From: Chryseobacterium sp. BLS98
GTDB lineage: Bacteria; Bacteroidota; Bacteroidia; Flavobacteriales; Weeksellaceae
Length of the DNA stretch: 64,000 bases
Direction of reading: 5' to 3'
Assembly: GCF_001045445.1 (NCBI RefSeq)
Contig: NZ_LFNF01000005.1
Location: forward strand, 186,001-250,000
The first letter of the stretch is position 1. Every line of letters starts with the position of its first letter. Below the pieces are notes generated by a model that worked only from the letters and a program-made list of their open reading frames with translations, was not told where the DNA came from and did no database searches. The position numbers were made by a program, and so were the translations under genes. This document shows, piece by piece, positions 33,924 through 43,052 of this stretch.

Positions 33924-33950
33924 AAAAGGAACCCGAATTGGGTTCCTTTT
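33924..33950 (-). terminator. Terminator of the multicopper oxidase gene
   Basis: Exact 11-bp arms AAAAGGAACCC (33924-33934) and GGGTTCCTTTT (33940-33950) with a 5-nt loop, immediately after the stop at 33953. Confidence 0.9.
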
Positions 33951-33952
33951 AT

Positions 33953-36727
33953 CTAATAGGTCAGGGTAAGTCCAGCTCCCCATCCCATTTCATTATCATA
34001 ATTTCCTGAAACGGATAGCCATTTCTGTAAAATATATCTCAATCCGGTTGAGAATTCTCCGTCAGAATTCAGAGAAAAATTTCCTCTTATTCTTCTGGAA
34101 ATCGGAATATCTTCCCTGCTCAGCTCCAATAGGACCTTTCCGTTATGGTCCACACTGGCATCAGCTGTTATCAGCATCGGCAAAAGATACTGTACCCCAA
34201 CCATGAAGGCGTATTTGCCTTTTGAAGCTTTCTGCTGGCCAAACCATGTTTTCTTACCTTGGAATTTCATTCCCATATCTTCTGCCATCTGACGTTCCAT
34301 GATCTCATGGTTATTCTGAATCCTGACTCCTGTATATGGAAGTGCCCACTGGAATTTACCCAGAAATCTTCCCACTTTCATACTCCCTTCAAAATGATCA
34401 AAATCCCAGTTGGAATGGAACTCATTCAGGTTCGCCCATCTTGGCCCGAACATCGTCATGGTTTCTGCATGTATTTTATTGCTTGCCACGTCCAGCATAG
34501 CCATTGAGCTGATCATCTGATTGTCTTTCAGAAAGTTTTTCCAGGCCAGTTTTCTGTCTGGCAGCTGTGGATTGGGTTTTGAATTCTCATAGCTGAAAAT
34601 TCTTCCCATTCCTGCCATCATATGGTATAAAATATGACAGTGAAAAAACCAATCACCATCCTGGTTAGCTGCAAATTCAATAGTATTGGTTTCCATCGGC
34701 ATGATATCCACTACATTTTTCAGCGGAGAATATTCTCCTTTTGAATTGATCAGCCTGAAATCATGACCGTGAAGGTGCATCGGATGACGCATCATGGAAT
34801 TATTATACATGGTAATTCTCAGGATTTCTCCTTTTTTAACAAGAATCTTATCTGTTTCAGTTACTGTTTTATTATCCAGTGTCCACAGATACTGATTCAT
34901 ATTTCCCTCAAGCGTAAATTTAAGTTCTCTGACATTTTCACCGGGAAGAATTGTTTTTTCAGGGGATTTTAACAGATTGTATGACAGTCTTTTGATTGAT
35001 TTTTCCTCTTTCATATCCATTCCGGAATGCTGAGAATGATCTTCCTTCTTCTCTTTGTCATCTTCTTTCGTTTTGATTCCCATCATTTCGTTCATATGTT
35101 TCGCCGTCATCTTTCTCTGGCTTTCAGGCAGTTCAGGATACATTACTTCATTCATGTCCATCATCTGGTTACCCATCGTCATATTCATCGGCTTCATATT
35201 CCCACTCATTTCCATCATTCCGTTCATCATTTTCATTCCCTCAAACAGCATCAACCTCGGCAGGTTCGGCGCTTCTACTTTTTCACCGGAACCCAGCCAT
35301 AATGAAGCATGTCCTACCCTGTCTTCCGATGTGGAACGGAACTCAAAGCTTTTATTTTCGGGAATAGTTACTTCAATATCATACGTTTCGGAAACTCCTA
35401 TGATGAGACGGTCAACTTCTACCGGAACCACATCATTTCCGTCATTTCCCACTACTTTTATTTTTCCGCCTCCGTAATTCAGCCAAAAATAGGTGGATGA
35501 GCCGCCGTTGGCCACCCTCAGTCTTACCTTATCTCCAGCTTTCAGATTGGAATAATCAGAGCTTGGAAGACCGTTGATAAGGAATTTATCATAGTAAACA
35601 TCGCTTACATCCATGGCTTCCATTCTTTTCCATTCATTCAGGGCTTTTATCCCGAAATTTCCGGATTTGATAGCCTCCCAGTAGCTTTGTACCGCATTTT
35701 TTTTGATGGCGTACCAGTCTGTATTGGCCATATGAAGCCTTCTTGCAATCTGCATCGGGTCTTCATCGCTCCAATCGCCTAATAATACAGGAAGTTCTTT
35801 GGTATAAGCCGGTTTGGGCTCACCTTCTCTTTTATTGAATACCAAAATACCGTTCATACCAATCTGTTCCTGCAGGGCCTCGTGGGAATGGTACCAATAG
35901 GTTCCGTTCTGAGATACTCTGAACTTATATAAGTGTGTTTCTCCAGGTGTTACAGGTTTTGTGGTGAGATAAGGAACGCCATCCTGCTCATTGGGAAGAA
36001 TCACCCCATGCCAGTGAAGTCCTGTATTTTCTTTGAGCATATTGTGAAGATAAATCTCAGCCGTATCCCCTTCCGTAAAATATAAGGTAGGCGCCTGTAG
36101 TTTTCCGTTAATCGCAATTGCTCTTCTGTTTTTTCCCGTGAAATTAACGATCGTATCTTTTACATACAGATCATACCTCACAGTTTTACCGCCGAATGTC
36201 ACTTTCCCGTTTTCAGAATTTCTTTTGAATACAGATTCATCCTTTTTTGGTTCTTCTGCACCTGTATGCTGATGATCTTCTTTTTCTACCAGCTCCATTC
36301 CGCATTTCGGGCATTTCCCCGGTTTGTCTGAAGTGACTTCCGGATGCATAGGACAGGTGTAAATAGTTTGAGTTTGAACTTGATGATCGAGCTTTGTTTC
36401 AGGTATGATCTTTCTAACCTCTGCAACTTTTGATTTTGGATTAACTTTAGCGGTAACCTCCGGTTTAGATTTAACTTTATTTATTTTAGGCTTAATTTCT
36501 GTTGCTTTATGTATTGTTTTGGGCTCAGGCTTCGCTTGTGGCTGTGCCGTAACTTTTGGTTTTACCACAACGGTTTTCTTTACCAGCGTCATTTTGCATT
36601 TCGGACAGTCTCCAGGTTTTGAAGAGACTACCTCGGGATGCATTGGACAGGTATAATAGGTTTTCGTTGCTTGGGCAAAAGTAAAAACAGTAAACAAAAG
36701 CATCAGAAACATGATTATTTTTTTCAT
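33953..36727 (-). CDS. Multicopper oxidase fused to heavy-metal-binding and barrel-like domains
   Basis: 924 residues, longer than ordinary CopA/CueO. Signal peptide 1-19; two heavy-metal-binding motifs YTCPMHPEV...CPKCxM (about 23-48 and 122-147) joined by a Lys/Pro-rich linker. Then comes a three-domain oxidase with copper ligands HWHG (238-241), YHSH (279-282), HPMHLHGH (648-655) and HCHILYHMMAGM (696-707). A Met/His-rich stretch (500-575) resembles CopA copper-binding loops. The last ~160 residues (WALPYTGVRIQNN, YAFMVGVQYLLP, WGAGLTLTY) look like short beta-barrel strands as in CopB. It probably oxidises Cu(I) in the periplasm. Confidence 0.88.
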   Translation of the reverse strand: MKKIIMFLMLLFTVFTFAQATKTYYTCPMHPEVVSSKPGDCPKCKMTLVKKTVVVKPKVTAQPQAKPEPKTIHKATEIKPKINKVKSKPEVTAKVNPKSKVAEVRKIIPETKLDHQVQTQTIYTCPMHPEVTSDKPGKCPKCGMELVEKEDHQHTGAEEPKKDESVFKRNSENGKVTFGGKTVRYDLYVKDTIVNFTGKNRRAIAINGKLQAPTLYFTEGDTAEIYLHNMLKENTGLHWHGVILPNEQDGVPYLTTKPVTPGETHLYKFRVSQNGTYWYHSHEALQEQIGMNGILVFNKREGEPKPAYTKELPVLLGDWSDEDPMQIARRLHMANTDWYAIKKNAVQSYWEAIKSGNFGIKALNEWKRMEAMDVSDVYYDKFLINGLPSSDYSNLKAGDKVRLRVANGGSSTYFWLNYGGGKIKVVGNDGNDVVPVEVDRLIIGVSETYDIEVTIPENKSFEFRSTSEDRVGHASLWLGSGEKVEAPNLPRLMLFEGMKMMNGMMEMSGNMKPMNMTMGNQMMDMNEVMYPELPESQRKMTAKHMNEMMGIKTKEDDKEKKEDHSQHSGMDMKEEKSIKRLSYNLLKSPEKTILPGENVRELKFTLEGNMNQYLWTLDNKTVTETDKILVKKGEILRITMYNNSMMRHPMHLHGHDFRLINSKGEYSPLKNVVDIMPMETNTIEFAANQDGDWFFHCHILYHMMAGMGRIFSYENSKPNPQLPDRKLAWKNFLKDNQMISSMAMLDVASNKIHAETMTMFGPRWANLNEFHSNWDFDHFEGSMKVGRFLGKFQWALPYTGVRIQNNHEIMERQMAEDMGMKFQGKKTWFGQQKASKGKYAFMVGVQYLLPMLITADASVDHNGKVLLELSREDIPISRRIRGNFSLNSDGEFSTGLRYILQKWLSVSGNYDNEMGWGAGLTLTY

Positions 36728-36815
36728 AATATTCTGAACTTTTAAAAGATGTACAGCTTAAATCAAATTAGAGCTTAAGCTATACAACCTATTGTTTTAT
36801 AATAAAATATAATAC

Positions 36816-37289
36816 TTATTTTATTTCCGACTTTACACTTCCGCAAGAAAGCATGGATTTTCCATAGTATGGATTCAGGATTTGTTTTTCGTCACTTAAC
36901 CAGCTTGAATCTGCCATCGGACAATACTGTACATAAACCGGTTTTTCTGAAAGCTTAAACTCTTTTGTCAAAGCGATCATATTCTCGGAAAGATTGGAAA
37001 AGGTTTCTCTTTGCGCTGTAATATCTCTTGCATCAGAAATTACTGTAGCATCTTTTCTTAAAATATTCAGATTTCCTTCCGAAACCGATTTGTAATCAAC
37101 AGTTGAAGCCGTTTTGATGAATTCCGCCGCTGCTTTTGAACTTTTATCTGCATCATCAGAAGCTAAAGCAGCTTTAATGGCGATATAGTTCTGGTACAGT
37201 TTTGAAACCTGGGCATCTTTTTTAGACTGTGCAGAAAGTGAAATAATAGAGAATAAAGAGAATGCTGCTGTAATGATATACTTTTTCAT
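36816..37289 (-). CDS. DUF3347 copper-associated periplasmic protein
   Basis: 157 residues from ATG at 37289 (MKKYIITAAFSLFSIISLSAQ signal peptide); a longer frame reaching 37373 lacks support. The C-terminal motif YVQYCPMADSSWLSDEKQIL and NPYYGKSMLSCG is diagnostic of DUF3347, also found at the C-terminus of CusB-like efflux proteins. The Cys/Met residues suggest copper binding. It lies 88 bp upstream of the multicopper oxidase on the same strand. Confidence 0.88.
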   Translation of the reverse strand: MKKYIITAAFSLFSIISLSAQSKKDAQVSKLYQNYIAIKAALASDDADKSSKAAAEFIKTASTVDYKSVSEGNLNILRKDATVISDARDITAQRETFSNLSENMIALTKEFKLSEKPVYVQYCPMADSSWLSDEKQILNPYYGKSMLSCGSVKSEIK

Positions 37290-37404
37290 TGTTTTAAATT
37301 TTAGAATTAATTTTTTAATAAAGAATAATTGAAACGCATAATGCGTTGAACCCTGTTGACTGTGAAAGCGCAATCATCTGACTGAACCAGACAACGGACG
37401 GTTT

Positions 37405-37785
37405 TTAAATTCTAAAATTACAATGGTTGATATAAATAGGAACCGGCCTGTATTCTGGCGGACCGTTGATTTTTATCTGGGTAAATTTTGAAGCTGAAAA
37501 AGATTTGTCTATCAAGAAAAATTCATGCTGTATGAATGCTGGGGCGATCTGGCTTGAAAAGTCGATCTTAAGCAAATCCGATTTCTGGGAATCATCTACT
37601 TTTACAACTTTGATTTCGGTTTTACAACATCCTTTTTTTTCTTTAACACCACATTTTCCACATATATCGGTGGTTTTCTGGCTTATGGAAACAAATTCCT
37701 CCATACAGAAATGTACACTGAAAGCTGCTCCGGAAGAAAATCCAAAATAGAAAACAGAGAATAATATGGCAAGAATCTTTTTCAT
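37405..37785 (-). CDS. HYC_CC_PP family protein
   Basis: 126 residues. Signal-like N-terminus, then SVHFCMEEFVS, ICGKCGVKEKKGCCKTEIK and NGPPEYRPVPIY. The ordered HxC, CC and PP motifs define this Bacteroidota family. Cys-rich and located directly upstream of DUF3347 and the multicopper oxidase, it probably binds copper or another soft metal in the envelope (inference). Confidence 0.85.
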   Translation of the reverse strand: MKKILAILFSVFYFGFSSGAAFSVHFCMEEFVSISQKTTDICGKCGVKEKKGCCKTEIKVVKVDDSQKSDLLKIDFSSQIAPAFIQHEFFLIDKSFSASKFTQIKINGPPEYRPVPIYINHCNFRI

Positions 37786-37868
37786 TGATAGAGCAAAGTT
37801 AAAAATATCTCTGAAACCTGTGTTATAAAATTCTGTGTACTTGTTATAAAATTCAGCAAAATAAAAAA

Positions 37869-37889
37869 GCTTCTGAAATTTTCAGAAGC
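37869..37889. terminator. Hairpin between metal genes and TonB receptor
   Basis: GCTTCTGAA (37869-37877) and TTCAGAAGC (37881-37889), flanked by A and T runs. It lies after the minus-strand TonB receptor stop at some distance, but upstream of the HYC_CC_PP promoter region. Confidence 0.6.
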
Positions 37890-37898
37890 CTTTTCTAT

Positions 37899-37928
37899 TC
37901 TCTCGCTGATTTTGCAGATTGAGCAGAT
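37899..37928 (+). repeat. Dispersed intergenic repeat, copy B
   Basis: TCTCTCGC, nine variable bases, then CAGATTGAGCAGAT; inverted counterpart of the copy at 20766-20801. Confidence 0.55.
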
Positions 37929-37981
37929 TTTTACTCTTGAGTTATTAACTAATTTCTAAAATCTAATTTCTAACCTCTATT

Positions 37982-40186
37982 TTACAGTTTAAATTCAAGT
38001 TTTACATTGAAGAAGCGCCCTGTAAGACGCACCGGAACCGGATACATTACACTTGAATTGTAATCCGTGATCCACTGGTTGGCCACCGTGTTATTAATAT
38101 TAAATGCATTGAAAACCTGAACTCCTAAGGTTAATTCCTCAAAATTACCCCAAAAACCGTAACGCTTTTTCTTGTCTTTGGAATCAATGAATACTTTTGA
38201 AAGCCCTAAATCGACTCTTTTATAAGCAGGTAATGTTCTCTGATACTGGTAAGGATCGGTAAAAACAGGTGCCCCGTTCGGAAGTCCCATAGCGTATACC
38301 AAAGTAAGGTTGACACGCATAGACGGGAATTTCGGCATATAATCCTGATAGAACATAGCAAACCTGAATCTCTGGTCGGTAGGTCTCGGAATATTTCCTC
38401 TTCCGTCAATATTTTCATAGACTCTTGCATAGCTGGCAGACAGCCATGAATCTACACCCGGAACAAATTCCCCAAACAATCTTGTATCAATACCATACGC
38501 ATATCCTGAAGCATTATTTTGACCTGAATAGCGGATTCTTACGTTATCCATATAATAAGGAATCAGGTCGTCCATCTTCTTATAATACGCTTCCGTAGTC
38601 AACTTGAACGGTCTGTCGTACATATAGAATTCATAGTCGTGACCAAGGATCAGCTGCATGGAACGCTGAGATTTGATATTGGAATTAAAGTTTCCGTCCA
38701 GATCTTTGATTTCTTTATAGAAAGGTGCCTGGTAATAAATCCCTCCCGAAAGCTTGAAGAGCATATCCGAATCCCAGTCAGGTTTTATGGCAAACTGGAA
38801 TCTTGGTGAAAAGATAGTTTCTTTATTAAAGCTCCAGTTGGAAACCCTGGCTCCTGCATTCACGAATACCTTACTGGCTCCCCAGTAAAATTTCTGGGAA
38901 TACTGCGCATAGGCAGAAAGTCTTGAAGGTTCTATTTTATTTTTCCCGGCAATCTGATAGAAAAGTTCCAGGTCTCCTGATTCCCCGGTTCTCGGATCAT
39001 CAATAGGCCGCGGAATACTGTATCCTGAAGAGTCTACCAACTTCCATTCGTTGGTATTATCACTCAGGTTTTCTTTTTCATATTTAACGCCTACTTCTAT
39101 ATCAGTATTGATATTTGGAGAAAATTTTGCTCTGAACTGGGTTCCATAAGTTCTCACAAACAGATCGTTTCTGGCGTGTTCTATCTGTCCGCCCCCATCA
39201 AAAGAAGGAACCGGATCGCCTGTTATAGGATCAAAAGTCTGGATCTCATAGCTTGAAGCGATAGAATAATATTCTTTTTCCCTGTTCTGATAGGCAAAAC
39301 TGTCCAATGTAAACTTCCACTGATCTGAAGGTTTAAAGTTCAGGGAGAAAGTTCCCATCATATTTTTATACATATCCTGCTCCTTTCCGCCATAGCCGAT
39401 ATTAACTGTAATCGGCTGCTGAAGGCTCCCGAAAGTTACACTCTTGGCTTTCGGAACCATTTCATAATCATTCTTGGAGTAATATCCAATGAATGACATG
39501 GAGAATTTATCGCTGAGATGATAGTTGATGTACGACTGGAAATCCCAGTAAGTGGGGTTAAAGTCCGTATCCTCGTTCAATGTATTCAGGACAAGGTTGG
39601 TATTCCTGTATCGCCCTGAAAACAAAGCGGTCAGCTTTTTATTTTTTGATGCCAGACCTGCTGTCAGTCTTCCTCCTATCAAACTGGCTTCTCCCGAAAG
39701 TTCAAATTTTTCAGGTTCACGGTAGTAAATATTGAGTGCCGACGACATTTTATCACCATATTTCGGCTCAAATCCTCCGGCAGAGAAGTTGACCGTCGAA
39801 ACCATATCAGGATTGATAATACTCATTCCTTCCTGCTGGGAATTCCTGATCAGAAAAGGTCTGTAGATCTCAATATCATTGATGTAGATAAGGTTTTCGT
39901 CATAGTTTCCGCCACGTACCATATATTGTGAAGACAGCTCGGTATTGGAGTTTACAGAAGGAAGTGTTTTAAGAATACCTTCGATTCCTCCTCCTATGGA
40001 AGCAACTCCTTTAGCGTCCTTTGCTGAAATTTTGACATTGGTAATGTCGTTCGTTTTTCCGACAACTTTTTTCTGGAAAACGACTTCCTCAATATCGGTT
40101 ACTTTATCTGCCGTATCTCTTTTTCTGTTTTGAGAGAAAATAAGCATGGGAACAATAAGGCTCAACGGTAAAACTAGTTTTTTCAA
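37982..40186 (-). CDS. TonB-dependent receptor
   Basis: 734 residues. TTG start at 40186 (MKKLVLPLSLIVPMLIFSQ) because the signal peptide begins there and a stop lies upstream. The plug domain (ASIGGGIEGILKTLPSVNSN, VRGGNYDENLIYINDIEIY) is present with no carboxypeptidase-like N-terminal domain, and a barrel with FNAFNINNTVANQWI near the C-terminus follows. Downstream of the copper genes in transcription order (opposite position), it may import a metal complex, but the ligand cannot be named. Confidence 0.92.
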   Translation of the reverse strand: MKKLVLPLSLIVPMLIFSQNRKRDTADKVTDIEEVVFQKKVVGKTNDITNVKISAKDAKGVASIGGGIEGILKTLPSVNSNTELSSQYMVRGGNYDENLIYINDIEIYRPFLIRNSQQEGMSIINPDMVSTVNFSAGGFEPKYGDKMSSALNIYYREPEKFELSGEASLIGGRLTAGLASKNKKLTALFSGRYRNTNLVLNTLNEDTDFNPTYWDFQSYINYHLSDKFSMSFIGYYSKNDYEMVPKAKSVTFGSLQQPITVNIGYGGKEQDMYKNMMGTFSLNFKPSDQWKFTLDSFAYQNREKEYYSIASSYEIQTFDPITGDPVPSFDGGGQIEHARNDLFVRTYGTQFRAKFSPNINTDIEVGVKYEKENLSDNTNEWKLVDSSGYSIPRPIDDPRTGESGDLELFYQIAGKNKIEPSRLSAYAQYSQKFYWGASKVFVNAGARVSNWSFNKETIFSPRFQFAIKPDWDSDMLFKLSGGIYYQAPFYKEIKDLDGNFNSNIKSQRSMQLILGHDYEFYMYDRPFKLTTEAYYKKMDDLIPYYMDNVRIRYSGQNNASGYAYGIDTRLFGEFVPGVDSWLSASYARVYENIDGRGNIPRPTDQRFRFAMFYQDYMPKFPSMRVNLTLVYAMGLPNGAPVFTDPYQYQRTLPAYKRVDLGLSKVFIDSKDKKKRYGFWGNFEELTLGVQVFNAFNINNTVANQWITDYNSSVMYPVPVRLTGRFFNVKLEFKL

Positions 40187-40364
40187 AAGAAATGCTTTAA
40201 AATTTCAAACGTGAATATATAAATTTTATTTTAACTTATTTAAACTTTATTTAACATTTCGAATCCAGAAAGTTAAAATCATCCAAATATCATATTTAAA
40301 AAAAAATTTCCTTTCAATATAACATCCGGAAAGCAATTCTTGAATTTAAATAAGCCTTAAAAAA

Positions 40365-41174
40365 TTATAAAATTGCTTCTCTGACTCTTGTTAATTTTTG
40401 CAACAAATCTTCCAGTAAATCCAATCTTAGCATGTTGGCCCCGTCCGACAAAGCGGTTTCCGGTGTAGGATGGGTTTCAATGAAAATCCCGTCTGCTCCT
40501 ACAGCAATACCTGCTTTAGCCACGGTTTCGATAAGATCTGGTCTTCCGCCTGTAACGCCGGAGCTTTGGTTAGGCTGCTGCAATGAATGGGTAACGTCCA
40601 AAATAACAGGTGCATATTCTCTCATCGTAGGAATCCCTCTGTAATCTACGATAAGATCTGTATATCCGAAAGAATTTCCTCTTTCAATGATAGCTACTTT
40701 CTGGTTATTGGAATCTGTGATTTTCTGAACGGCAAATTTCATGGATTCAGGGGAAAGGAACTGTCCTTTTTTCAGGGTTACGCATTTTCCGGTTTCTGCT
40801 GCAGCTATCAAAAGATCGGTCTGACGCACCAAAAACGCAGGAATCTGAAGCACATCAACATATTGTGCGGCTAAAGCTGCATGTTCATTTTCATGAATAT
40901 CTGTTGTCGTAGGAATATTAAAGGTCTCTCCTACTTTTTTAAGAATTTCAAGGGATTTTTCTTCACCGATGGTTGTAAAAGAGTCTACACGGCTTCTGTT
41001 AGCTTTTTTAAAGCTTCCTTTGAAAATATAGGGAATATTGTATTTGTCTGTTAAGCTGATTACTTTTTCTGCAATTCTCAGTGCCATATCTTCGCCTTCA
41101 ATGATGCACGGACCGGCAATAAGGAAAAAGTTTTTTGAATCTTTGTGTTGGATATTATCTAAATACTGGATCAT
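40365..41174 (-). CDS. kdsA: 3-deoxy-8-phosphooctulonate synthase (KdsA)
   Basis: 269 residues. Conserved FFLIAGPCIIEGEDMALR, IFKGSFKKANRSRVDSF, VDVLQIPAFLVRQTDLLIAA and DVTHSLQQPNQSSGVTGG, with FIETHPTPETALSDGANML at the C-terminus, identify KdsA. It condenses arabinose-5-phosphate with phosphoenolpyruvate, the first committed step of Kdo for lipopolysaccharide. kdsB is in this window at 62987, not adjacent. Confidence 0.96.
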   Translation of the reverse strand: MIQYLDNIQHKDSKNFFLIAGPCIIEGEDMALRIAEKVISLTDKYNIPYIFKGSFKKANRSRVDSFTTIGEEKSLEILKKVGETFNIPTTTDIHENEHAALAAQYVDVLQIPAFLVRQTDLLIAAAETGKCVTLKKGQFLSPESMKFAVQKITDSNNQKVAIIERGNSFGYTDLIVDYRGIPTMREYAPVILDVTHSLQQPNQSSGVTGGRPDLIETVAKAGIAVGADGIFIETHPTPETALSDGANMLRLDLLEDLLQKLTRVREAIL

Positions 41175-41294
41175 TTTTATTTTGATTAAAAAGTTCAGTA
41201 AAAATACTTATAAAGTTTCAGAATCGAAAATTATTTGAGGGCTTTAACCATTCCTGGTTACGGGTTGTGTTTTATTATTTTATACCTTTATCCT

Positions 41295-42197
41295 ATGAAA
41301 GCGAGAGAAACTTTGAAAGAATTTTATGATCTGCACGGAAGAGAGCATGATCAGTATAGTCAATGTAACGTCTACCGCAGAGAAGATTTTGAGTGCAGCA
41401 AAAGCTTAAAACCTGTTTACCGCAGAGATTTCTATAAAATATCAATGATGTGCGAAGGAACAGGAATATTGAGCTATGCTGATAAGTTTATCAGGATCGA
41501 CAGACCTTCTATTGTATTTCTCAATCCGATGATTCCCTATTCCTGGGAACCTGAATCTTCAGTACAGACCGGCTATTTCTGCCTTTTTACGGAGGAATTC
41601 GTAAGCCAGGAACTGAAAAGTGAAAGTTTATCACAATCACCTCTGTTTAGAGCAGGCGGAGATCATATCTTTTTTCCGGATGAAGCCAGTGTACAGCTGT
41701 TGAAAAATCTCTATGAAAATATGCTGAATGAAGCTCATTCGGATTATGATAATAAGCACAGCCTTCTCAGAAATTACATACAGATCATTATGCATGAGGC
41801 AATGAAAATGCAGCCGCCACAAACGTATGGCCAGCATTCGAATGCTGCGGAACGCATCAGTACTTTATTTTCAGAGCTTCTGGAACATCAGTTCCCGGTT
41901 AGCCAAAATAATGCTATGCTATTAAAAAATGCAAACGAATTTGCCACACAGCTCAATATACATACCAACCACCTGAATAAGGCGCTTAGAGAAACAACAG
42001 GCAAAACGACTTCAGAATGGATTGCCGAACGGATCATCAAAGAGGCAAAATCCTTATTACAGTTCAGCAACTGGAGTGTCAATGAAATTGCTTATTCTCT
42101 GGGGTTTGAACATTCTTCCAATTTTATTATTTCTTTCAAGAAAAGGATCGGAGATTCTCCCAATCAGTTCAGAAAAAGAATTCTTTCCAAATCATAA
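41295..42197 (+). CDS. AraC family transcriptional regulator
   Basis: 300 residues from ATG at 41295 (MKARETLKEFYDLHG); the longer frame from 41235 would add a region overlapping the promoter. N-terminal cupin-like sensing domain (VFLNPMIPYSWEPES) and C-terminal HTH pair (ATQLNIHTNHLNKALRE, AYSLGFEHSSNFIISFKKR). It is 71 bp upstream of the SDR gene, same strand, which it probably controls. TACCTTTA at 41283-41290 may be its -7 box, giving a very short leader. Confidence 0.9.
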   Translation: MKARETLKEFYDLHGREHDQYSQCNVYRREDFECSKSLKPVYRRDFYKISMMCEGTGILSYADKFIRIDRPSIVFLNPMIPYSWEPESSVQTGYFCLFTEEFVSQELKSESLSQSPLFRAGGDHIFFPDEASVQLLKNLYENMLNEAHSDYDNKHSLLRNYIQIIMHEAMKMQPPQTYGQHSNAAERISTLFSELLEHQFPVSQNNAMLLKNANEFATQLNIHTNHLNKALRETTGKTTSEWIAERIIKEAKSLLQFSNWSVNEIAYSLGFEHSSNFIISFKKRIGDSPNQFRKRILSKS

Positions 42198-42268
42198 TCT
42201 TTGATTTGTTCTGCATAATTATTCTATAGCGGTACAGACGAACTTTGTGTCATTCTAAATAACGAATT

Positions 42269-43051
42269 ATGACACATCCTACTTTTCAGGGAAAAACAGC
42301 ATTAATTACGGGAGGCACGACAGGTATCGGCCTTGCCGCAGCAAAATTATTTTTAAAAAACGGTGCACAGGTGGTTATTGCGGGCCGCAGGGAGCAGCAG
42401 GGAAATGATGCTTTGGAAATACTGCGCGCCATAGGTCCGAATGTACATTTTGTACAGACAGATGTCTCAAAAAGCGATCAGGTTCAGCATCTGATTAATG
42501 AAACCATCAGGCACTTCGGGAAACTGGATATCGCATTCAATAATGCAGGAATTGAAGGGCAGTTTTCAAGCATTGATAACACTTCTGAAGAAGAATTTGA
42601 CAGAGTAATGAATATCAATACCAAAGGCATCTGGCTGGCCTGCAAATATGAAATTGAACAGTTTAAAAAGCAGGGAACCGGCGGAGCAATTGTCAACACC
42701 TCTTCATGGCTGGCCAGAGGAGCATCTTCCGGCTCGGCAGTGTATTCGGCAAGTAAAGCTGCAGTAGACGGGCTTACAAAGGCTCTGACGGTTGAAATCG
42801 CATCTGAAGGCATCCGTATCAACAACATTCAGCCGGGATACATCCGTACTCCCATGTTTGACAGGTTTTTTCCGGGAGAAAATGCTGAAGAAGCAATAGA
42901 GCCATTTAAAAAGCATGCTCCGATAGGACGTTTTGCCGCTCCTGAAGAAGTAGCAGAACTAGTTATATGGCTAAGCAGCTCCGCAGCTTCTTTTGTAATG
43001 GGCGAAAGTATCCTGGTAGATGGAGGTTTGGCTATTGGAGGACAGCGATAA
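42269..43051 (+). CDS. SDR family oxidoreductase
   Basis: 260 residues, classical short-chain dehydrogenase. Nucleotide motif TGGTTGIG (14-21), NNAG (about 92), catalytic Ser in NTSSW and YSASK (about 155-159), and PGYIRTPMFDRF. C-terminal ILVDGGLAIGG matches glucose-1-dehydrogenase-like members. The stop is 1 bp before the start of the acetolactate decarboxylase gene, so translation is coupled. The substrate could be acetoin or diacetyl given the neighbour, but this is inference. Confidence 0.92.
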   Translation: MTHPTFQGKTALITGGTTGIGLAAAKLFLKNGAQVVIAGRREQQGNDALEILRAIGPNVHFVQTDVSKSDQVQHLINETIRHFGKLDIAFNNAGIEGQFSSIDNTSEEEFDRVMNINTKGIWLACKYEIEQFKKQGTGGAIVNTSSWLARGASSGSAVYSASKAAVDGLTKALTVEIASEGIRINNIQPGYIRTPMFDRFFPGENAEEAIEPFKKHAPIGRFAAPEEVAELVIWLSSSAASFVMGESILVDGGLAIGGQR

Positions 43052-43052
43052 A

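Noticed and set aside
35055-35477. Long plus-strand frame opposite the multicopper oxidase
   Set aside because: It is antisense to a conserved gene with strong domain evidence, and its sequence is the low-complexity reverse of the Met/His-rich region.
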